Shown piece by piece: positions 11,831 to 22,028 of a stretch of 64,000 nucleotides of DNA. The position numbers and the translations under genes were made by a program. Each line of letters begins with the position of its first letter. The stretch's first letter is position 1. Under the pieces are notes generated by a model that worked only from the letters and a program-made list of their open reading frames with translations, was not told the origin of the DNA and did not search any database. This DNA comes from Cryptomeria japonica (Eukaryota > Streptophyta > Pinopsida > Cupressales > Cupressaceae): contig NW_026728925.1 of NCBI RefSeq assembly GCF_030272615.1, positions 122,001 to 186,000 of the forward strand, written 5' to 3'.

Positions 11831-14800
11831 TGTAGTACCCCTGCCCTAATCTATTTCTAACCTTGGTTTAATCTTGATTAGTTTATCGTAATATTATGTT
11901 ATAGTCAGATGTTTGATTTAACGCATAGCTATTGATGTGGTTTTCACACTAGTTGTATGCAAGTTGTTCAGTGTTCCTATTTCGTGGTATTAATATCGGG
12001 CTAACGCTTTCATTAAATTTTATATATGTATGCATGTATGACTCTTGTTGCAGGAGATTTCAGGTACAATGCTGCATGAGTGCGAGGTTCGTCTTCACCT
12101 GGAATTGTAGGTTTGAGTGTACCTTTTAATCCTTAGAATCGGATTAGGTGGTCGTAAGACCCTAGTTGACCTTAGTCGTGCTCCAGTGAGCATCGCCAGT
12201 CGTCGTCGGTATCCCTTTTTGTTTGGGTTTGCGAGTCGTCTGTTTGGTTGACCCTCTCATTTTGCGTGCTTGGCGTGAATGGTTAAACTGGTTAATTAGT
12301 CCTTTGTAATTATCTTGATTAAATACGTATTTGTGCATTAGAGATTTATGGACTAAATTATTCTGGTTTCCGTTATGCGATTTTCGTTGATATTGGATTG
12401 CTTGTTTTTAATTGGGAGTAAGTTCGATTAATTAACTGATTTGGAATATTTAATGCATTTTATATATGCTGTTGAAAAAGAAAGTTTTATATTTTATTGC
12501 GATAGACGTAATTGTATTCTGTTGGCTTTTAGAATTTGAAAGATTAAATTTCAGTTAAATGAGAAATCGATTTTGGATTTGGAAAGCAAGTTAATTTGTT
12601 GTTTTAATTAGAAAAGTATTAAATTGGAGAATTATTTTTAAATAAAAATTTTAATTCCCAAAAAATAGAAATTTTGGGTCAACTCTTCCATATAACCCAA
12701 ATTTGGGGAATGGAAGGATGGACAAAATTGGAGAAGATTTTGGTTGGGAACAAATTTTGGAGGTTTTGGGAAGGAATGATGCTGGATCTCGAGGTGGGCT
12801 CTCCTTCAGCCATTCCAGGATTGCGTATTATGGTAGGATTCTGAACTGCCTTTCTTGTTGCCAAATCCAATCTTTGATTGCTTTCAGTTTTAAATTGGAT
12901 TAGTGAGTTTAAATCCATGTTTTAGCTGTGTTCTTCAAGAAAATGCATGGCTGTATCATTATGTTTAAATGGATTATCTTGCCATGTCTGGTTTTCTCTT
13001 TGTTTAATAAAAATAAATTTATTTGAGGTTTTATTCTTCATGGTTGTTTGGGCGTTTGAAACCCTTCATATTTTGGGAAGGATGAACTCACCAAAGAAAT
13101 TTGTTACCGAAACAACCCTGTTAAATCAAATTTATGTTAAATTGAAATTTGTTTCATCAATTTCGAAGTGGGCGTTTTGGGTTGTGTTCGAACCTGTGCG
13201 TTATTTGTTTTGTTGACCGAACTGGGCAGAGGTTTTGTGTTAAACCCATGGGTTGGGGTTGGAGGCGGGGAGCGGAGCTCCCCCGCTCCTCCTCCCCTCT
13301 CCCCCGCTCGCCCCTTACCCTTCCCCCGTTCCCGTGCTCCTCCCTCGCTACTGTTTGGGCCGCGGCTCACGGCGGTGGCCGTAGGGGCCGCGGTGGCCAC
13401 AAGGCGCCGCGGCACCTGCGGGCACCACCGTGAGCGCCGCCCACGGTGGTTCCCCGGCGCTGCGGCTAGGGCACAGCCCGCCCTCGCCTAGGGTTTTTAT
13501 AATGCGCTTTGTTTTGTTTAAAACATAGTTTATAAAACGTTTTTTTTTAATGTGTTTTTTTTTATCATTCAAAAAATGCATATGTTATGTAATGTCAATT
13601 TTGATGTATGTTATTTTTTTATGTTGAGTTTTGTTAGTTCTTAATTTCGGTTAAGGAGGCATTAATCGTCACAAATGATAGTTTGATAATGATTAATTTT
13701 ATAATAGAGCTTATAGGTTAATTGTTATTTAGCTTCATTTCGCGACTTATGCCCTCTTTCCAATTAAGTTCTACGACTGTAATATTGCAATTTAATATTG
13801 TCGATTATTCTCTGATTGATCTTGGATTAATAAATCTAGATCTTACCATCTAGCTGATTAGAGCATTTGGCCATTTGAGGTATTACTGTTTAAAAGCAAA
13901 ATAGAGAATAATATGTTATTGGGAAATCGTTATAATACGATGGAATTACTATTGATGATGTTAAATGCTATCGTAGAACATATCATTTGAGTAATTGTAA
14001 AGTAGTGAAATATTTATCGTTGGGCATTAGAAATTTAACGATATGCTTTGGAAATGATTATCTCCATTTAGATTTTCTTTCTATATTTTTATATTCCGTG
14101 ATCCGTATTATGCTTCTGGGATTGAAAATTATGAATCTGTAGAGATTGATTTCGAACCAGTATGTTAATGATGTCTTGTTGGAGATTAAATATCTTATTT
14201 TAGTTGATTAATGGCTGTCTGAATTTTATTAATATAAATTGGTTAAAAACTCATTATGGCTTAATTTGCCTGTTCGATGCTTTGAACCTTAGGAGTTAGA
14301 AAACCAAGAACAATCTATTCCTAGATGAGATAGATAATTGTAAGCTGATTTAGATCTTGTAGAAAACTTGATCGATTTTAATGTTTAAATCAATTTGAGG
14401 AAATATTGTCTTTTCTTATTATTGCCTTGCGAGTTTAATTTCTGTATTCGCCTTTAATTATGAAATGGCATGTTTTGCTTTGTTTAGTAGGACCCTGTCG
14501 TATGGATTGACTTGGGGTACCTGTTTTAGTCCTCGATTCCGAGTTGACTGTTGTATTGTGATGTTGTCATAGTTGGTCATATCCTCTTTGTGTGAGTCGA
14601 ATGAAGATTCATGACTGACCTTAGTTTGTCAGGTCTCTAGTTAGAGTACCGTCAGTGAGTGTTCATCTTTGAGTCGTGTTTGACCAGATGATTGTTTCTT
14701 CCTTCTTGAACTCCGTTCGTCCGACCATGCCTATTCCTTGGTTTTTGAGTTCGTCTGAGTTTGTTCTAGTGTCGTATGGGAAAGTGGCTTTCGATTGGGG

Positions 14801-16180
14801 GCCGCGCCCAAAGTGGCTGCTGGGTAACCCGTCGAAAGTGAGTCTAATAAGTGATAACCTATGTAGATTAGAATGTAATCTCTAAATAAGATAATGTACC
14901 TCACACATGGGATGAGTGCTATCATAGATTCGACATGCTGTGAGAAGGCCTGAAATGGCAAACCATCTTCCTTGTCTTCGCGAGAGGATGTGTGGGTCCA
15001 CATGAGGCTTGGATGGGCCGGAAGCTCGGATTAGGTTGCCAGGGTAACCCAGTGTATGGGGCCGGGACCTATGAAGTCTTGCCATGGTATCCATACCAGG
15101 TTGTGTGATGACACTTGTCCCTACGTTCGCTAGTGTGTTGTCATTTTGTCCTGTTAGGAGTACCTTTGTGAGTCGTCCTTTGTCTCTGCCCTTGTGAGTG
15201 TCGGTTTCATGTTAGACCTTGGGTGGTGATGGCTCAGTTTTATGGATGCTCTCATGGACCTCTTGTTTTAGCTTTGATTATGTTCAGCTGGATCCTGTTC
15301 TTTTCAAGGATCGTTTATGTATTAATTGACCGATGCGGTCGTTTGGATATTGTTTATGTATCACCTTTTATGGCTGGATTGTAATGGTGTAACCTCTTGT
15401 ATTCTTAACTTTATTATTATCAGAGGGGTCTTGCAGTTGCGCAGACCCGGAGATGTAGCCCTTAGGGGTGAACTCCGAGATCATTATGGTGTTATGTGAT
15501 GTTATTCTCTTATGTTTCCTTTATTCAGCTTTATCATGTATGATTAACTTATGTTAGAATGGTTAAGTGAATAAATGGAATTAACTTTAAATGTTTATAT
15601 GTGGTTCCTTCTTGAATGCCATGTTGATCGAATGCTTAAGTGGTTTAGATGAGATTTATCGTAGATGCTAGTATGCAATCGTCTTTTGAAATGCAATAAG
15701 CTGGAATATGAATGAATGTAACTTAGAGTAATGAATTATACTCAGTTGTTGTTAAGGAATTTAAATATGCTTGGAAAGATCTCTTATGTTATGATGAAAT
15801 CCTAGTGTATTAGAATGTTAGATGTATGGTTTGTAATTTTAAATGAAAAGCTTGAATGAAGAATATGAATGGATCTTAATGATGAATCTTCGCTTGTGAT
15901 TTATATTTCCCTCTTTTGAAAGAAATTATCCTAATTATGATTTATCTCATTTTTAAGATATTCAGCTCATGGGATTAATTGTGTGAGTTAAGTGAATTGT
16001 GAAATTTAAGTAATCTCGTTGGGAAACTCTTTAGGTGTTAGTTGATGTCTTCCGCTATGTAATCTGAATCTTTGATATCTTGTTGCATCTTATGTGTTGT
16101 AACTTTAAAAAAAAAAAATTTTGCACTCTATTCTTGTGTTTTGGCTTAATCCCTTCGGGGTTTCCTGGCGGGGCATTACA
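11831..16180 (+). repeat. 3' LTR of element copy 1 (4,350 bp, complete)
   Basis: Complete from TGTAGTACCCC to GGGGCATTACA. It contains the CpG-rich block (13249-13494), here with an 18-bp tandem duplication based on GCGGTGGCC that the 5' LTR lacks. The terminal 758 bp (15423-16180) is present only in the 3' LTR. An A-tract of about 12 bases followed by TTTT lies about 80 bp before the end. Confidence 0.88.
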
Positions 16181-16185
16181 TAAAC

Positions 16186-18465
16186 TAATTCCTTATGAGC
16201 TTGCCACTAAATATGGTTGAGACATAATAGTCCTAGGGTGATTTACTTTTGGAGGCATATAATCAAGTCCAATGTACAGTAAATAGTGTTGAAGACTTGC
16301 TCAAGAAATGAACTATAGCCCTTTGAAATTTACAAATTTGAGGGATATTTCAATTCAAATTATTACATATTATGCTAGGTCCTAGAAATGTAGTGTAATT
16401 AATAAATATGCATATGTCTATGACGCTTGTTTTGAATGTTCATTTTTTTTAATGTAAATAGGCTATTTGAGTATTTGGACCATGGATCATACAGGGAATA
16501 TACAAATATATTATTAATTTTAAAATCACTTACCCTCCCTATATCTCCATATGGTATATCACCCTTTTTCACACTTTCTTGGAAGCCTTCTCTAGTTAAT
16601 GGACAAAGTAGGTAGGAAATTAATGGGTTCTATACTTCATCTATGTTAAAGATGTAGTGTTTGTTTGAATGAACCCTTTGTGGCTATATATACATTTCTC
16701 ATCTAGAAATTGTAGAAATTTTTAGTATTTCTTTATTACCCTTATGTTGAATATATTACGATTTTTGTAGAAGAAGTCTGTCTAATTAAGTAATGAATTT
16801 ACTTAGTACCCATATTTCTTCTTTTTGGGAAAAGGTTGATGATAATATAGGATACAATATGTATCACTATTGAAGAATTGTAATCAAAATTTATGTTTCT
16901 CCTATGGTTCCTCATTACTTGTTTATTTATAACCAACTAATAGTTATAGTAATCATATGGTACATGTATGAGGTGGATAAATTTCATTCTAAGTAGCATT
17001 AGAAAGATAGTTACAACATTACCAATTTGAAGCTGAGAATATCACTATATTATTAAGGGAGTCTTATGATCTTGTGGCTGGAATGGTGAAAGGTTATGGA
17101 CTAAAATTGTATAAGAAAATATATTAAAATCCCAAGAATATTATTCATAGAGTGTTCACTAAAATATTGGGAGGTCTTTTAATAAGAATAAATAATTTGA
17201 AGGGGATTATTTGTGAAGAAAATCCATAAAAAACTGAGAGAGATGGTAGGATGGACAATATGGATAGGATGGTAGGAGTTGAGTTGATGTGGAAGTTGAA
17301 TGATTTAGGGTATAAATGATGTTTCAATGATATCAAAGACACAATGAAGATATAATAGATTCTATAACTTTTAAGGTTGGGAAACACACACATAATAAAC
17401 ATGTATTTTTTCCATCCCATTGACGGTAGGAAGAATGTGATAATTAGGCATAGTAGCTTATGGATATTTTTGGAGACAATTTCATGGAAGATGTAAGGAA
17501 AAAAAAATGTTTATAATTCTTCTCTAATAAATCTCTATGGTAGCTAACTACCAATTAAAAGTGTAGAATTTTTGTATGAAAAATGGAGATGAAACTCAAA
17601 TAGCTAACTATCAATTGGCCAAAATATCTAGCTATACTATTGAGGACCAATTTATCATAAATGAGGCACTCAAGATAGTTGTCATATTTTTTGTATGTCA
17701 CTAAAAAAAATGAAAAAGTGTAGGGGATCATGACGCAAAGCTTGAACATATTAAATCTTGGTCCCCACAAAATGATTTGAAGCTTTAGGCAAAGCATATG
17801 GCCATGAATATTTTATAAAGGGAAAACACACCAGGGAACAATTATAGCTTGCTAATGTGATTGAATAGAACCCATTCAATGGTCTTGATTAAATTATTAT
17901 TGTAAGAGAACTAAAGCTCTAAAGGCGAGCAAAGAATTTGACAATGTATGATTTTAATGTCAACATTATTATGAAGGAAAAGGTTTCCACATTGTTTTGT
18001 TAGAATTCTATCAACTCTTGTTCATGATTCAAATTGTCTTGGCTTCATTAATATTTGGAATCAAATTAACTATGTGTGCTAAGCACATTACTAAAACCTT
18101 TGAACAAGATGAAATTTGCAATGGCCTGCTTCATCGTGTTTTTCTTAATTTTCCTTTAAATTTTTACATTAAAAAAATTATATATTACATAAAAATTGGT
18201 AAACCCTAATATAATATTTGGAGTGACAAATATACATTATAATGTGTATTAAAGCTTTGGTCAGATCCAAACCATAACGTACGGCCTGTTGTAGCAGGCT
18301 CATCATATAAGTTGTGTATGTTTTACAAAGCGCGATTAAAATCTTACTAATTTATAATCCTTTCAAGTATTATGGATAGGCCCTTTCTTAGTTTTCTCAA
18401 ACACGTAACTTTTTGTGACACCATAGCAAAAGTCTGTTGAAATTTTTTATGTACCTTTCGTGAAT
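16186..18465. other. Half B remainder and spacer before the gene pair, unit 1
   Basis: About 2.3 kb with no supported gene. The first 0.8 kb is half-repeat B. The rest is AT-rich unique spacer with small frames on both strands (for example 17145-17420 minus and 17997-18209 plus) that have no signal peptide, domain or usable context. Equivalent stretches are 25228-27506, 44958-47237, 53999-56278 and 63040-64000 (cut). Confidence 0.6.
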
Positions 18466-18699
18466 CATATTTAAGATTTGATTAAACTGAATATGTATAT
18501 TCTTCAATACAAATGAAATTATATCCACTCAAGATAGATGAAAGCGATGTGGCCTTGAAAATGTGTCAGTGGTTAGTCAATGGCGATAGATGATATTTCT
18601 CCCTATCACCGCAGATCTGGATTGAAAAATACGTAAATGTATACTGGGTATCCATGGCAGAATATCTTAATTAGGTGATTGGATCCACAATAAGTGTAT

Positions 18700-18900
18700 T
18701 CAACAGCAACTAGGATCTGGAATGTTGCCTTCACAGTTAGGACACGACGCTAACATCTCCACAATTTCAAGCAGATTATCAATGCCTGCATTTGTATTCA
18801 CTATTTTGTTGAGGATTGGTCGAGCAGAGACAGCGAGGGAAAACACAACGTTGAGCACAAGCAGCAGTGCCATAACTTTCAGAAGCATCGATCTCGACAT
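18700..18900 (-). CDS. Small secreted four-cysteine peptide, 66 aa, unit 1
   Basis: The frame encodes a predicted secreted peptide. Residues 1-26 form a signal peptide with a basic start (MSRSMLLK), a hydrophobic core rich in Leu and Val, and a VSA cleavage motif before Arg27. The mature part of about 40 aa has a short helix-like segment (DNLLEIVEMLAS) and a tail with Cys at 53, 56, 65 and 66. The frame stays open further upstream to 19044, but that part crosses the TATA box at 19002-19009. The first ATG downstream of the likely transcription start is at 18900, within TTAGTATG. The gene is divergently paired with the plus-strand gene at 19414. The protein is identical in all four complete units. 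I do not recognise the family. A defence or signalling peptide is possible, but nothing in the sequence proves either. Confidence 0.72.
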   Translation of the reverse strand: MSRSMLLKVMALLLVLNVVFSLAVSARPILNKIVNTNAGIDNLLEIVEMLASCPNCEGNIPDPSCC

Positions 18901-19001
18901 ACTAATTGGCAGAATGAATGTTAACAAATGAAAAAACGTATTCGGTTTAGCGAGATAGAGAGCGAAGATCGAGAATGGTGATGGATAAACAAGGAAAATC
19001 G

Positions 19002-19279
19002 TATTTATAGAGACAGACGACGGCGTGTGAGTATGTTTGATCAAGTCAAAATTAAAATTTGTTCAACTAGGGTGATATTCAAAGTAAAAAATGGCGCGTG
19101 GAACTGCAACATTTCAAGAGGCGACAAAGGGACTTTGAATATCAACATTGACTTATTCATATTGCACGTCAATTGTCTTCGCTTTCTATCAAGCATGAAA
19201 GCACCTTTAACACCAATATCACCAATTTCAATTTTGACCTATTCAAACATTTGCACTCCATCGTCCATCTCTATAAATA
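19002..19279. promoter_or_regulatory. Shared bidirectional promoter of the peptide pair, unit 1
   Basis: Two TATAAATA boxes face outward, at 19002-19009 (minus) and 19272-19279 (plus). Upstream of each lies a TTGAC core: AGTCAA at 19044-19049, which reads TTGACT on the minus strand, 34 bp from its TATA box; and TTGACC at 19234-19239, 32 bp from its own. Both are followed by CAAACAT. TTGAC[C/T] is the W-box core bound by WRKY factors in plants, so stress or defence control is a reasonable inference, not a demonstration. The same module is retained in the dead gene of half A. Confidence 0.7.
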
Positions 19280-19413
19280 CGATTTACCTGGTTTATACAT
19301 CACCATTCTCGATCTTCGCTCTCTATCTCTTAAAAAATTCACTCGGCTCTTCTTTCTTCATTTGTAAACCAATACGTACGTTTCTTTGCTTGATATTCAT
19401 TCTGGCAATTAGT

Positions 19414-19638
19414 ATGGAGAGATCGATTCATCTGAAAGTTATGGTAGTGCTGCTCATGCTCAACGCTATGGTTTTCCTCGCTGTCTCTGCTCGACCAATC
19501 CTGACGGAAAAAGTGAATACAAATGCAAGCGTGAACAACAATGATTCAATTGATAATCTGGTTGAAATTGTGGAGATGTTAGCATCTGGTTCTAACTGTT
19601 CAGGCAACATCAAAGATCCTAATTGCCGCAAAAGATAA
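19414..19638 (+). CDS. Small secreted two-cysteine peptide, 74 aa, unit 1
   Basis: Paralogue of the minus-strand gene in the same pair. The signal peptide is residues 1-26, ending VSA before Arg27. The mature part shares RPIL, VNTNA and IDNL-EIVEMLAS with its partner but has a short Asn-rich insertion (about residues 39-44). The tail keeps only Cys62 and Cys71; the outer two cysteines of the partner are Gly and Arg here, and the chain ends in Lys-Arg. Possible N-glycosylation sequons are Asn37-Ala-Ser and Asn61-Cys-Ser. The frame is open far upstream (from 19027) through the promoter, but the TATA box at 19272 makes ATG 19414 the first start in the transcript. It is likely co-regulated with its partner. 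Family and function are not recognised. Confidence 0.7.
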   Translation: MERSIHLKVMVVLLMLNAMVFLAVSARPILTEKVNTNASVNNNDSIDNLVEIVEMLASGSNCSGNIKDPNCRKR

Positions 19639-20140
19639 AACAATGATGCATAGAGTTACTGTGAATCCAACGCACATAACTAAGATTTTTCGCCACGAAA
19701 ATCCGTGGGAGCTTTACATTATTTGGGTATTTTGTGGTCCATGGTGACAACGAGAAAGAGAAATATAATTAAATCCCTTGGACACTACTCGCTGACACAT
19801 TTTGAAACCAGAACGCTTTCATCCATCTGGATTGCGTAATATGTAATTATTTTTCTGTATTCAAGAATATACATATTCAGCCCAATCAAATCTTAAATAT
19901 CAAATTTGTTTCATTAAATATTCGTTTTCTAATTGTTCATTGTTTTCCACATTGAAGTTGGTGTGGTGGTAGCTCTAGTTTGTCGCAGAAATAACGTTTT
20001 CCTTTCTATTTCCCAATTATCATTAATCTTTTAGTGGTAAACTATCAAACTTATATTGAGTCAAGTTTCCCTATTCCTCTTTGGATATCCCAATTACTTA
20101 TACAAACTATACATATTACTTATTTATACCGTTAATTTAA
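19639..20140. other. 3' flank of the plus-strand peptide gene, unit 1
   Basis: No further gene. The first 270 bp belongs to the inverted-repeat right arm and holds the conserved 3' block GAATATACATATTCAG, which is mirrored downstream of the minus-strand gene (near 18490-18510). The block lies about 240 bp past the stop codon and may be part of the 3' UTR or a termination region. Confidence 0.5.
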
Positions 20141-22028
20141 GTAGCATAGGTCAACTTCTTGTGATATGATTAGTCAAGCAAGGAACGAAGCTCTCCTCCT
20201 CAATTGTCATTATTTTTAGTGAAAATTATTAGTAACAAAAAATGATACGTAGCATTATCTCAAAGGCATCATGCAAACCCTTCACATCTATCTGTGCTAC
20301 ATAATGTTAATTCACTACTCACCAAATGTGATATGGTCATACTTTTTCCCTAAACAAAATCAACAACAATCAAAACTAATGGAATTTTAAACAAGTTAAA
20401 CACTTATAAAATTAAAAAATGAAGCCATTAATGCAATGATTTCAAGAAAATAAAGCTATTTAGTACTATTATTATAGCGAGAAGAATAAATGGATTTTAT
20501 CTCTCTGTTTAGAACAGATTTCCTTCTAAGGTGAAAATTTTGCAACTAATTTTCCTATGGTATTTTGTCAAGTTCAATTAGAGGATATAAAATATTGGAG
20601 GTGCGTTTTATGTAGTGCAACTTTCTTGGTACTTGAACTTGACACAAAATAAAAGGATGTTTATGTGCAGTCAAGTATGTCAAGTAGTGCAACTTTCTTG
20701 GCACTTGAATTTGGTAATTTTTCTAAAGCCAACAAAGTATTTGTACTTCTTATCTAACTATGAATTTTAGTTCCTTGAATTTTCTTTTAGTTTTGATAAA
20801 ATCAAGAAAATGCTAACTCAATCATATAATATCTAATATTTTGAAGGATAAAGTGCCATGGCTTATCTAACCAATTCGCTAGAATGTTGGAGAAGTTTAA
20901 AAAACATATATTGAATGGTGTCCTAGCCAAAAGTAGGAATAATATTGAATTTGCTGCAAGTAATTTTGGTCTATTGGATTATTTCATTAAAAAATTGCTT
21001 GAGACTAGCCTAATGAATAAAAATTATATGTTTGGCCTTGCCAAAGTTATTATTTTTAATTGCTTCTTTTTTTAAAACTTTTTGGTTTTCATATGTAAGA
21101 AATATTATGTTACTTGACCTAAGAAGTTAATTATTAAAAGGAGAAACTATTGTTTACAACTGAAAGTAAGTTAAAATTTCTTTTCTCTTGAATCCCAATA
21201 TCCTTGAAGTTTTTAAACTTTCTCAGCTTACCGCTAAATATTATTTAGACAAGAATAGTGATAGGTTCAAGTAGTTCATAAGGTATATAATCAATTCTAA
21301 CATGAAATAAAAGGTGTTGGATTTTGTTTGAAGAAATAAATTAGAGCCCTTTGAAATTAAGCAATTTGATGGATATTTTAGATTATTTTTCTAGGTACTA
21401 GGAATGTACTATAAGAAGCAAATATGCATATGTCTAATGCGCCTTCTTGTAAATATCCAAAAAAATATGTAAATAGAATATTTAATTATGAGGTGGGGGT
21501 TGTAGCGGGATTCCATAAATCTATTATAAATTTTAAAATAGCTTACCCTCCTTGTACTTTCATATAGTATCCACTCTTGCACACTTTATTGCAAGCCTTC
21601 TCTTTTGAATGGACTAAGTAGTAAGGAAAGAAACTAGTTTTATACTTCATTTGTGTTAGACATGTTTTTATTGTCTAATTAAAAACAATGCAATTGGATA
21701 TACATTTGTCTTGTAGAAGTTATAGATTTTTTATTATTTCTTTACTATCCTTATCCTTAATATACTAGGATTTATATAGCATAAGAATATCTAATTAAGT
21801 AATAAATTTTCTTAGTCCCCCTATTTATCTTTTTTGGTGAAATATTGATAAAATTTAGGATACAATATGTATCATGATTGAAGAACTATAACCATAATTA
21901 TGGCTATCCTATAGTTCATCATTACTCGTCTACTTTTATGCCTAACCAAGTGATATCTCTAGTAATCATATGGTACATGTATGAGGTGGATAATATTTTA
22001 TTTTAAGTAGCATTAGAAAGATGGTTCC
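20141..22028 (+). repeat. Half-repeat A within the unit (shown for unit 2)
   Basis: This stretch is a diverged paralogue of half-repeat B at 24220-26050. Matching landmarks in order are GTAGCAT-GG/TGCCAACTTCTTGTGATATGA, TCTATNTGTGCTA-ATAAT, AATGGTGTCCTAGC, CATATGTAAGAAATA, GCATATGTCTA and GTACATGTATGAGGTGGATAA. Equivalent stretches begin the other units (1-1778; 29182-31070; 48912-50800; about 57954-59841). It ends where the Copia fragment begins. It contains a 72-bp internal direct duplication that half B lacks. Short ORFs in it (for example 20884-21075) are broken by a 1-bp insertion in units 1 and 3, so they are unlikely to be genes. Confidence 0.8.

Larger units (their letters stand above)
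4977..16180 (+). mobile_element. LARD-like non-autonomous LTR element, copy 1
   Basis: The element starts TGTAGTACCCC and ends GGGGCATTACA, which are imperfect inverted ends matching at 9 of 11 positions. Flanks are AAAAC (4972-4976) and TAAAC (16181-16185), a 5-bp target duplication with one mismatch. The empty site in units 2, 4 and 5 has a single AAAAC. A polypurine tract (GGGGGGAGAA) sits directly before the 3' LTR. The LTRs are about 4.35 kb and the internal part about 3.3 kb, with no gag, protease, reverse transcriptase or integrase reading frame. That is the architecture of large retrotransposon derivatives. The polypurine tract and LTR ends suggest a Ty3-gypsy parent, which is inference. 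The 5' LTR is truncated and no primer-binding site is visible, so this copy is dead. Confidence 0.85.
18466..19905. repeat. Large inverted repeat containing the gene pair, unit 1
   Basis: Left arm about 18466-19009, right arm about 19272-19905, diverged. Matching blocks mirror each other from both 3' flanks (GAATATACATATTCAG then AATCAAATCTTAAATAT; TGACACATTTT; CGCTTTCATC), through both coding regions and 5' UTRs (CACCATTCTCGATCTTCGC, ATTAGTATG), to the TATA boxes. Weaker promoter similarity continues toward a centre near 19140. One gene was therefore duplicated in inverted orientation together with its full regulatory surroundings. Confidence 0.85.
1..20251 (+). repeat. Array unit 1 (with LTR element)
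   Basis: This is the most divergent of the visible units. Private variants include G at about 272 (TTTGCTTC, others TTTCCTTC), CTCGAGTACATTAG near 3215 (others CCCAAGTA-AATAG) and GATGTGGCCTTGAAAATG near 18546. It carries the longer retroelement copy at 4977-16180. Layout in order: half A, Copia fragment, dead peptide gene, half B with the element, then the peptide-gene pair at 18700-19638. Confidence 0.95.

Noticed and set aside
13137-13491. Overlapping Pro/Ala/Arg/Gly-rich frames on both strands of the LTR (also 6288-6661, 35580-35953, 41908-42265)
   Set aside because: High GC removes stop codons in several frames at once. The products are low-complexity with no domain, and indels between LTRs shift the frames.
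4972-16185. Two independent insertions of the same element into a hot-spot
   Set aside because: The shared mismatched target duplication, shared internal rearrangement and shared 5'/3' LTR differences all require one insertion followed by duplication.
18195-18205. Telomere-like TAAACCCTAA and TTTAGGG motifs (also near 1927 and 6620)
   Set aside because: Single isolated occurrences with no tandem arrangement, expected by chance or as telo-box-like elements. Not an interstitial telomere.
18700-19044. 114-codon minus-strand frame containing the 66-aa peptide
   Set aside because: The first 48 codons overlap the minus TATA box and 5' UTR. The ATG at 18900 gives a standard signal peptide and is the first start after the predicted transcription start.
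19027-19638. 203-codon (218 in unit 2) plus-strand frame containing the 74-aa peptide
   Set aside because: Its first 129 codons run through the bidirectional promoter and the TATA box at 19272-19279. A good signal peptide starts at the internal ATG 19414, and the upstream extension varies between units.
20884-21075. 63-codon frame in half A (also 49656-49847, 58697-58888)
   Set aside because: Broken by an extra A in units 1 and 3, with no motif. It looks like AT-rich non-coding DNA or a very old remnant.
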